This document shows positions 55,152 through 64,000 of a DNA stretch of 64,000 bases, piece after piece. The notes below the pieces were generated by a model. The model had not been told where the DNA came from, did no database searches, and saw only the letters and a program-made list of their open reading frames with translations. Every line of letters begins with the position of its first letter. Position 1 is the first letter of the stretch. The DNA is from Adineta ricciae (taxonomy: Eukaryota; Rotifera; Eurotatoria; Adinetida; Adinetidae). The stretch spans positions 496,001 to 560,000 of the forward strand of contig CAJNOJ010000030.1 in NCBI GenBank assembly GCA_905250025.1, given 5' to 3'. A program made the translations under genes and the position numbers.

Positions 55152-56516
55152 ATGCATCGACGTATTCATTATTATTCAACTCCATTTCGTAATACACGAT
55201 TTTGTTCTTTTCTGATATGTTGGTTATTCGCTTTAGTATATTATCTGAATCCTCTTGCATACTTCGTCGCACCACTTCCTTCGCCAATAACAAGTCGATT
55301 ACATCCAGACTTACCGTTAACATTTGATCTTCGCTCGTATGCTGTTTGTCATCCCGAGGAATTCCATTTAAACAAAATCAGTTCAATCTATCATCAGTCT
55401 TTCAAACAAGAGGCATGCTTTTTGATTGAAAATCTTGATGGAGGACCGTGGTGGTCTTATGTATCCCATGAATTCGCCGAGATTTTGACCGCCTTGAAAC
55501 AAATTGGAATACGATCAAATGTAAAATACCGAACATTTACACAACCTACTGATTTTAATAGCGAAACTAATCTTAGTAAATATCTTCTAAATGCATGTGA
55601 TCTCGATGAACAATCCTACAAACAAAATCCCGTCCCGATTGTTATTCTCATTTGGGATGTTAATCTAGTTCTATGGCATGAAGTTTCCGAGTATTGGAAA
55701 TCAGTTTTCGAAAACTTCAAAGTTCGTTTGGTAGCGTTTATTGATGATTTGCATTATACAGACAAAAGTTATTATCGCAGTCGGCAGTATTTGTTCGAAT
55801 CATTCGCATCCGAAATCTTTTCAACTTATGCTTATCTCTTCCATAATTATTACTCGAACATATCACAAAATCGCATTACTTGGTTACCACACGCAGCATC
55901 TCGATTATCCTATCACTCGATAAATCACACAGCAGCGAATATTTTGTTTGTCTCAGGTGCAAACATATACGAATGGTATCCATGTCGCGCACGTGCATTC
56001 GCTCTTTGCCTTCACAAACTAAAGCATTTAGTTAAATGTTTGAGACATCCGGGTTATGGTGCAAAAATGAAGCATGGCAGTGCTTATCATTATGGAGGAC
56101 AACGATATTTTTCCTACATGCAACAATATGTTTTCGGTTTCGGTACATGTCAGTCAGTTAACTATGCAATAGCGAAACTATTTGAATTACCAGCAAATGG
56201 TTTAGCACTTGTCACAACGAATGATTTAGTTCCAATTTTGGAACGACTTCATCTCTATCATAATGAGCATTTCTTAACAGTAGACTGTACGTCGCTGCAT
56301 GTATTAAAAAATGAAATAGAACGTTTGCAAAATCTATCGAATGTTAATGTTGAAAAGATTAGAAAGCAAGGTCAAAATGTTATCTTCGAACGACATATGA
56401 CGGAACATCGAGCGCAATTGTTACATGTTCGTTTATTAGCACAAGCATTAATGCTAATCTCATCGACTGATCAAGAACGACTACGATGGAAACGATGGGG
56501 TCGAGATTGTCGTTAG
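55152..56516 (+). CDS. Type II membrane glycosyltransferase-like protein (group 1, CgeB-like)
   Basis: Intronless, 454 residues. A single N-terminal membrane anchor (FCSFLICWLFALVYYL, about residues 17-32) suggests a Golgi or ER type II enzyme with a luminal catalytic part. The C-terminal third matches the Glyco_trans_1_2/CgeB pattern: FGFGTCQSVNYAIAKLFELP then ANGLALVTTNDLVPILERL, a Cys/Ser-Thr stretch (LTVDCTSLHVLKNEIERL) and FERHMTEHRAQLL. These correspond to the family's E(x)lA-G-g-l-l-t and h-t-y-x-x-R segments. Upstream, VPIVILIWDVN and VRLVAFIDDLHY look like Rossmann strands. Sugar donor and acceptor are unknown. CgeB-like proteins are best known from bacteria, and the gene has no introns. 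Confidence 0.65.
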   Translation: MHRRIHYYSTPFRNTRFCSFLICWLFALVYYLNPLAYFVAPLPSPITSRLHPDLPLTFDLRSYAVCHPEEFHLNKISSIYHQSFKQEACFLIENLDGGPWWSYVSHEFAEILTALKQIGIRSNVKYRTFTQPTDFNSETNLSKYLLNACDLDEQSYKQNPVPIVILIWDVNLVLWHEVSEYWKSVFENFKVRLVAFIDDLHYTDKSYYRSRQYLFESFASEIFSTYAYLFHNYYSNISQNRITWLPHAASRLSYHSINHTAANILFVSGANIYEWYPCRARAFALCLHKLKHLVKCLRHPGYGAKMKHGSAYHYGGQRYFSYMQQYVFGFGTCQSVNYAIAKLFELPANGLALVTTNDLVPILERLHLYHNEHFLTVDCTSLHVLKNEIERLQNLSNVNVEKIRKQGQNVIFERHMTEHRAQLLHVRLLAQALMLISSTDQERLRWKRWGRDCR

Positions 56517-57099
56517 GAATTCAGTTGTTTTTTTTCTCGATTAATCATTCTCTTTTGTCTATTCCTGGAATCAAAATAAATCTTGTTTTGCATCACGTAT
56601 TTCCAGGGTAAATGCTTCTCTCACGCACTTGAAAATCATTTTCTTTCAAATGTAAAAAGGCTTTGTCTACAAGCATAAAATGTGCTTTGAAAGCAATAGT
56701 ACATGTCAATAGACAGCGTTGAAGTACTTTTAAAGAAAAAAAAAATAGTCCGAAAGTTTAGTTCTTCTGTAAAATTGCGACATCTATGACACCTGAAGGC
56801 CCAAGTTACAGCTAACATAAGTAGCTAATCAGTTTGTTTTATACGCGACATACTAGGCAAATCAAATGATCTATCGATAATAAAGTGTATTATTAATAGT
56901 TAACCTTATATTTGCCTTTCTTATGTACTCAATAGAGAAAACCTCGAGTGTAGTTTAATGATACCATCATATTCGATTCGCACACCTCGCACACAATCGC
57001 CGTAAGGGTGAAAAGATTGGGCGTCCTTAAAGGGCATTTGTACCTACAAAAGCTTTCGATTCGTGACGTGAAACAGTGAATTATATTGTAGACTAAACT
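56517..57099. other. Spacer upstream of adenylate kinase
   Basis: Poly(A) signal for the upstream gene near 56574-56580 (aataaa). A minus-strand ORF (56636-56818) has no domain. Nothing else recognised. Confidence 0.4.
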
Positions 57100-58247
<1,148 letters not shown>

Positions 58248-59099
58248 AGTGGCAATGCAAAGCAAATTTTTCATTATTACAATTAGATTAGTTCCTATAT
58301 CTATCATATTCTTGTCCTCGTTTTCACCTGTTTAATTTGTGCAACATTGGAGTGACTTTTTCTTTGGTGATGTTATAACTTTCTTTCAACAAGAAGAAAA
58401 AAAAAACTTCCCGCAGGTTGTGATGTTCTATCTGTTGACATATATCGATGGATAGGATTAAACTTGTTATTATTTTAGTGTTCGTTTTTTTCTAGATTGA
58501 ATAGAAAAATATACAATCTTTTTAGTACAACAACTACGTCAAGAGTACCTTTTGTCTCATCAAGGTGACCTTGTTATCTATTCAATGATAACTTCGACGT
58601 TGCGTTTAGTAAATAGAGATTAAAACTATGATATGTGATGTTGATCTAAAAAGTCGCAATTTCAATGTATCGAAATTCAATTGTTGATGAAAATATTCAT
58701 ATGAAAAGCATTGTCCTTTGTTCTCGATAATTAAGAGCATATGCTGATTCGGAATGAAAATGTAATAATAAATCAATATCGTACAGTAGGAGAAGAAACA
58801 ATGAGTCGGGTCATCTATGATATTTCCACAGTAATGAGTTTATCTACTGGAAATACTATTATCAAGCTGATTTCTTTTCTCTTTATACCGTGAAAAGCAT
58901 AATCGATTCTATCTGCATGAGGGGTATCATCTTCCTTCATGCGAGATTCATCTAGAAACAAATATACTGATCGGAATATTGTCAGTCATTGTATTGACAG
59001 AAGAACGTGATTTTCTGCCAAACGAAGTGTCTAGAGATCTATTCATATTCTTTGCCAGTCAAACTAATTCGATTGTATCCAGTTTCAATAATTACTCTG
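58248..59099. other. Spacer between AK2 and fucosyltransferase-like genes
   Basis: No gene seen. The open frame continues upstream of the Met at 59100 to about 59007, but there it lacks an ATG. Confidence 0.4.
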
Positions 59100-60101
59100 A
59101 TGTACACCTCACGATTAGTTAAGTTTGTTCTTTTATTATTTATCTTTCTTCTTTCGTTAATTACATACCATCGATACTCAAGATATTCATTAACGTCAAT
59201 CCAACCGACGTCCTCCTGTTCATTTAATGACATCTCTGCTTGTCAAATGAATACTAATCGAAATCGTACATTTTTGTACATTAGTTGGAATCGAGCAGGA
59301 TTCTGCAGTGAATTTAATCAGCTTCTGTTAGCATTCGCATATAGTATCTTCACCAAACGATATTTTCTTATTGACAGTCGTCTTTGGAATTACGGTCGTC
59401 TATCGGACTATTTCGATATACCATTCAATAATAATTACCCTTCTATTAATCGGACATTTCTTTCCGATAATAGTCGTATTAATGATCAAATTGCTCATTT
59501 GAAGACTACACGAATTGGTACGCAAGTGCGTAGATTCTGGATTGCAACACAACCGGTTCATTCAATAATGTTGAAACGTCAAGCGGCACATTATCTATGG
59601 AGAACAATGTCCAATGAAACCAGAAAATTTGTTGAAAGATATCGCATAGGAAATATTTCGAACTCTATTGGAATTCATATTCGAAAGGGAGACAAGATAG
59701 GCAAAGAAGCTCGAGAAATACCATTGAAGAAGTATATCAAATCAATCGAGCGATTATTCAAAAAAGATCATCGACTTCAACAGATCTTTGTTGCATCTGA
59801 CGATCGTACAGTTATCAATAAATTGCGTCGATTAAAGCCGATTTGGCATTTTGTTAGCATTCATGACAATAACAACGATACAAGTAATAGAACTGGTCAT
59901 TTTCAATTCTCTTTCAATCTTTTACCAAGAAAACAAAAACTAGTCGAAACACGTTTGTTATTGACTGAATTACAAATGTTAATTGATTCGAAATTTGTCG
60001 TTTGTGGAATGTCATCGAATGTTTGTCGTCTGATACAAACATTACGATATCAGCATCCATCGACAGTTATCTCATTAGATCACTCATGGCGTGCCACATA
60101 G
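59100..60101 (+). CDS. Compact type II fucosyltransferase-like protein (GT23/FUT8-like fold)
   Basis: Intronless, 333 residues from the first ATG in frame. An N-terminal membrane anchor (LVKFVLLLFIFLLSLITY) indicates a Golgi type II topology. The diagnostic GDP-fucose site is SIGIHIRKGDKIGKEA (about 189-204), close to the I-G-V-H-V-R-R-x-D-K-V-G-x-E-A of alpha-1,6-fucosyltransferase FUT8 and bacterial NodZ. QIFVASDD and FVVCGMSSNVCRLIQTL follow, matching the FUT8 DDP/SSQVCR regions. The start of the catalytic part (NRAGFCSEFNQLLLAFAYS) fits the G-x-G-x-x-x-H-like donor loop region. It lacks the FUT8 coiled coil and SH3 domain and is much shorter than FUT8 (575). Linkage and acceptor are unknown. 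Confidence 0.75.
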   Translation: MYTSRLVKFVLLLFIFLLSLITYHRYSRYSLTSIQPTSSCSFNDISACQMNTNRNRTFLYISWNRAGFCSEFNQLLLAFAYSIFTKRYFLIDSRLWNYGRLSDYFDIPFNNNYPSINRTFLSDNSRINDQIAHLKTTRIGTQVRRFWIATQPVHSIMLKRQAAHYLWRTMSNETRKFVERYRIGNISNSIGIHIRKGDKIGKEAREIPLKKYIKSIERLFKKDHRLQQIFVASDDRTVINKLRRLKPIWHFVSIHDNNNDTSNRTGHFQFSFNLLPRKQKLVETRLLLTELQMLIDSKFVVCGMSSNVCRLIQTLRYQHPSTVISLDHSWRAT

Positions 60102-61813
60102 ATATTTCTCAAATGTTTTGCTTAATTTTTATCGATAAAGCACAAAATCCAAAGTCACTTCTGTTATCTTACACCAACTAACAGCGTGTTTGACTCATCT
60201 CTGTCGTACTTTTATCGTTTGCGTCCTATTCGGTTTGATATGAGTGACATCGAAGGTTTTTCAATCAATTGATGACAATATCGTTTACCTATTATTGAAT
60301 GTCGAATAGCATCGTTGGTTTCATGCTACCTTTACCGAAATCATCAATATCGAATGTAATTACTTGAACAACAAATATGTCGTACGATCAGCGTTTTAGA
60401 AATATTAATTGCTCGATTTAATAATATCCATCTAGTTATTTTGTTAATGAAGGTTTTAAACGAGACGACTACCCATGTTGTTATCAAATGACGGTGAAAA
60501 CAAAACTTGCTGCTGACTCCTAAAAAATACAGATGCCTAACAAGAACCGTGACAAACAATTTTGCAACTGAAACTGATCAGGATAATACAGGGACATGAC
60601 ATAACGGATTCAATCTTTATGATGGTGAACAGCAGAACGTAGTTAGGAGAAGGCAACGGTTCACTTCACAGTAAACTTACGCTATTTTGTTATTTTTATA
60701 CTTATCAATGAATTTTTCAGTAAAAGTCTTTACTCTTCGATGTAAATCAGTTTAGTTTGTTTGTGTATATTTCATTGTTCTAATATGATATTGAAATTTC
60801 ACAACGAAACACAAATAGATCAATGCTACTTGTTGAAATATTTAAATAAAGAAACATCTGAAAATTTTCATAAAAACAATTACGTAGTAATTGTATTCGA
60901 ACATATCAGTATAGTTTTCATTTTGAATACTCAGATATTATCCATATTTACTATTATGCGCAAGAGTATTCGTTGCTTTACACCAGTTCTCCACATTTAT
61001 TTAAACCTTCATTCAATTGGCAGTGATTTGAATGGGATTTCTTCAAATAGTGAAACTTTGGATTTTTGTCGTAAGATGAATTTACGTGCAGATTATTTCT
61101 AATTTAGTTACATTTACAAATACGAATTTCATGTTCGAAACAACTTCAAAAAGACAAATAGAAGAGAATAAATCTCATGAAACTCCGTTGCTGCCAATAC
61201 ATTTCAACCGAAAAGCCACGATCAAACATCCATAAAGCTAGATATTCGTATTTTAATACGTTCGTAAGTTCTTATCATTGAATTATATGTAGTTCATTTA
61301 ATACTGCACTGAATATAGGCAATATGACCAAGAACAAAATCGAAGCGGTCACTACTGAGCTACATATAATTCCTACCCATAGGTGGGTCAGCGAGGGAAC
61401 AATTGTTCTTATCCGTCTGAAGAATTTCTTGGCGGTGATTTTATGAAGTTTGCATTTTCTGCGGAAAAATAATGTTAAATAGTCTTGAATTTGTTACATT
61501 TTTTCCACAATTAAATCTGTGTTCCATTTCTTGGAATAACCGCGTGGAGACAACGACGTTTTCTGTGTCAAGGTCAAACAACAGCGTGAAAGTGTAACTC
61601 TACTAAACAGGATAAAAATCTATGAAATGCTCATTTTTTTCTCTCTCGAGAATATCATTCCATGACATCTATCGCACTGGAATATAACTTGAACATTACT
61701 GTATACCAATATCGGAAACACACTTGTGCCGTTTTCCTTCTTCACATCATTTCCATTAAAATTTGAGAGCATACATCATTAACCATCTGTTCATTTTTCT
61801 TTCTTGTCTCAAC
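60102..61813. other. 1.7-kb spacer, no supported gene
   Basis: A 113-codon plus-strand ORF (60761-61102) has no domain, signal peptide or splice context and is AT-rich throughout; it is not called. No RNA gene or repeat recognised. Confidence 0.4.
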
Positions 61814-63026
61814 ATGTTCATTCCGACTCTTCTGGTGCTCTTACTGTTTTGTCCTCGCCTTAGTTCTGCTGAGCCTATTGAACTAACAGACAAAACATGG
61901 AAAAAGATGCTCAGTGGACACTGGATGGTTGAATTGTAATTGTCAATTTAATGTCCTTCGCTATGTTCATCGGTCTCGGTTTTTTAGTTATGCACCATGG
62001 TGTTCCGCTTGCCAAAAGTTTCAACCTGTATGGAATGATTTCTCAACTGCAACCTCATCTCAAGATCTTAATGTTGCTTCGGTCAATATCGAGCAATACT
62101 CTGTCCTTTCCAGTCGCTTTCGCATAGCTCAATTACCTACTGTTTTCTAGTAAGTTTATCTACTGTATAGCAAAGTTTCAGAAACGTATCTCTCGAACTA
62201 GAGTTAGGCGTTAGATGTTCGTAATCCTGCTGACTGCCTTTATACAAATATTTGAAAGACAAAGTGTATATAGGGACTTCTTTTCATGTATTAACAATAA
62301 TTCATGTGAAAATAATCAGTAATTAAGAGTCATGAGCACGTTCAGCCTTATTACAACTGGTTTTAATATAATCGTAGTGTTCGCGACGGTGTTTTCCGTA
62401 AATACGAGGGTGAGCGTTCATTAAAATCATTGAAAGCTTATATCGACAATGAAGAATGGCAAAAAACAGAACCAATTCCATCTTATCTTGCACCAAATGG
62501 CTTCTGGTAAATACGAAATTTCTTCTCAATTTTATTCTTCATTGCTTCATTATTTGCAAGGATGTCCTTTGCCGCATCATCCGCCAATGTACCCGAACTT
62601 ATTAAGGTTTGTTCGATAAAATCTCAAACTTTACTCTCAGCAATTTCTTCTAGGAATTTTTTACATCATTACAAGACGAATACGGTTTACCAACGTGGGT
62701 TGTTTATCCAGTCACTTGTCTAGCAGTCGTTTTTGTTGGTGCTGGTTTAGGAACTGTATGATTGTTTCATTTCATTTCTCACGTATTAATGTTCTTTCTT
62801 TGTAGGGTATTATATCTTTCCTCAACACACTTTCACAGATTGTTTCAAAAATTTTCAAAAAGAAATCGACATCACCGGTATGAGAAGATTCTTTTCGAAA
62901 CTGAAATTCTTTTAACGCATTATTTAGAATGAGAAAACAACGGACACATCGTTATCCGAAGCTGATCATACCGATGATATTGAAAACACAGATCAAACGA
63001 TCCGACAGCGTCGATTAGAAACCTAA
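61814..63026 (+). CDS. TMX1: TMX1-like thioredoxin-related transmembrane protein
   Basis: ER-resident type I membrane disulfide oxidoreductase. Exons 61814-61935, 61988-62149, 62378-62506, 62561-62606, 62654-62755, 62806-62877 and 62928-63026 give 243 residues. Signal peptide MFIPTLLVLLLFCPRLSSA; thioredoxin domain with VEFYAPWCSACQKFQPVW (active site C-S-A-C at 46-49), cis-Pro in RIAQLPTVFY, and GVFRKYEGERSLKSL. A membrane segment lies at about 168-193 (WVVYPVTCLAVVFVGAGLGT), then a Lys-rich and acidic cytosolic tail ending RQRRLET, where the RQR could serve as an Arg-based ER-retention signal. Human TMX1 has C-P-A-C; Ser replaces Pro here. The second intron is long (228 bp). Confidence 0.92.
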
Positions 63027-63795
63027 ATTTTGATTTAGAATTTAAAAAAAAAACAGTCACTTTTACACTTTCTCTGTGTATATTGTAAGTGACAAGCAAT
63101 CGCCGAAAAAGACATCGTGTTATGCTTTTTGTTATTTGCTTTAATTGTTTATCATGACTTTCTCTTTCACTGAAATAAAACATTGCTTTCGCGATGAAAT
63201 ATTTACTCTACGAAAGTTTCAAAAAGACAACATGCAATTGTTCCACAGTAATTGTATTGAATTTTAATTAAAGGTCATTGCTAGCATGGGTTTGATTTGA
63301 ATGTCTAAAGTTTGGCGTGTCATACATTTAGTTATTTTCTCCTTACAGTCAAGCCGAAAGGAATATGAATTGCTTCTTATAAATGAAAATATTTTTGTTA
63401 TTGTTCAGAAATGAAAAAGCAAAATTCAAGAATATTTTTGTTGCCTATTCTTCTAATGAAGAAAAAAAGCAATGCGAAAGAAAAACAGTTAAATAGGTAA
63501 GTGTAATTACTGTTAGTTTCTCTTGAGAATTTTCTTATACATTCAATCCAATCAATCAATCAATCACTTAATCGGCTTCAGATGACGACGACACTTTTTC
63601 TTTTCACTAACTGTATGTTTGAGTAACTATGCTTTATATGACGTCTAACAATACAGAAAAAAAAAAACTTTGCTCCTTTCTCCTTCTCGGTAGCATGTTC
63701 GAGCTTTTTCGGTTGTAATTCTGTTCGAACATAGTCACCACTTCTATCCGTGGGTGTGGGTGTCTTACGATAACATTTTACTTCAAATAACATCT
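63027..63795. other. Spacer before the last partial gene
   Basis: A TMX1 poly(A) signal (aataaa) lies near 63174-63179. Minus-strand ORFs at 62920-63183 and 63578-63793 show no domain. Probably promoter of the next gene; nothing specific seen. Confidence 0.4.
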
Positions 63796-64000
63796 ATGGC
63801 GAGAATTGGCTCATCGAAAAACAAAACAGGACTCTATGCAGCTCCTGCGTTAGTAGAAAATCAAGCACCAGCACTAGCAAAAACAACACACAATCGTCCT
63901 ACCCGACCGGCGAAACTATTGTTAGCATTGTCCGAACAGAAACATCATCACAGCGAACAATCACGCCTATCTAAACAAGAATTTATTCAACATTATGCCA
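63796..64000 (+). CDS. 5' end of an unidentified gene running off the window
   Basis: An open frame begins with ATG at 63796 and stays open to the window edge (68 codons). It encodes MARIGSSKNKTGLYAAPALV, then a basic, His/Gln-rich segment (RPTRPAKLLLALSEQKHHH, ending KQEFIQHYA). No domain can be recognised in this fragment. Codon use looks like the neighbouring real genes. The gene is cut by the window boundary, not by mutation. Confidence 0.6.
   Translation, partial: MARIGSSKNKTGLYAAPALVENQAPALAKTTHNRPTRPAKLLLALSEQKHHHSEQSRLSKQEFIQHYA

Noticed and set aside
60761..61102. 113-codon plus-strand ORF
   Set aside because: AT-rich, composition unlike nearby genes, no domain, signal peptide or splice partners; an ORF of this size is plausible by chance in AT-rich spacer.

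Overview
The window is nuclear DNA of a small-genome invertebrate. It is AT-rich and gene-dense, on both strands. Most introns are about 45-70 bp with GT..AG ends, and exon joins reconstructed by hand keep frame over many junctions. The gene set is plainly animal: fibulin, BTBD9, tensin, ARNT, a synaptotagmin, a kinesin-3, a ZASP-like PDZ protein, a class A GPCR and a prepropeptide. Several bacterial-looking or intronless enzymes (CorA, aldo-keto reductase, a VWA protein, a CgeB-like glycosyltransferase) lie among them. That mixture with tiny introns best fits a bdelloid rotifer; this is an inference from style, not a database match.

Layout. 0.1-4.5 kb: a fibulin-like matrix protein (+) and CFAP161 (-). 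5.8-10.2 kb: a prepropeptide with three FYDFG(S/T) copies, a two-EF-hand protein and a peptide-receptor-like GPCR. 10.6-13.6 kb: a Pro-rich tandem-repeat protein and an intronless VWA protein (-). 14.2-18.9 kb: CorA (-) and BTBD9 (-). 21.0-27.9 kb: a two-C2 synaptotagmin-like protein, an unresolved small gene (-), a C45/AAT-type Ntn hydrolase, an ankyrin-like/SOCS-box protein (-) and an aldo-keto reductase (-). 28.4-32.9 kb: a tensin-like SH2-PTB protein (-) with a 66-bp hairpin element in one intron. 33-36 kb: a long spacer. 36.1-38.7 kb: two tandem dual-specificity phosphatases. 39.2-41.2 kb: a secreted phospholipase A2 (-) and a four-TM protein. 42.1-46.9 kb: a 24-exon kinesin-3. 47.8-54.4 kb: the ZASP-like protein, a two-RRM hnRNP and ARNT. 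55.2-60.1 kb: two intronless type II glycosyltransferase-like genes flanking an AK2-like adenylate kinase. 61.8-63.0 kb: TMX1. At the right edge the first exon of another gene runs off the window.

There is no operon-like logic; these are mostly unrelated housekeeping and signalling genes. The most novel items are the FYDFG(S/T) peptide precursor (with a peptide-type GPCR 2.7 kb downstream), the minimal hairpin element with a perfect 10-bp target duplication, three phase-matched alternative 3' exons in the ZASP-like gene, two apparent GC-AG introns, and the lineage-specific repeat protein. No tRNA, rRNA, CRISPR array or full-length transposon was recognised. Intron-exon limits are read by eye and are predictions.
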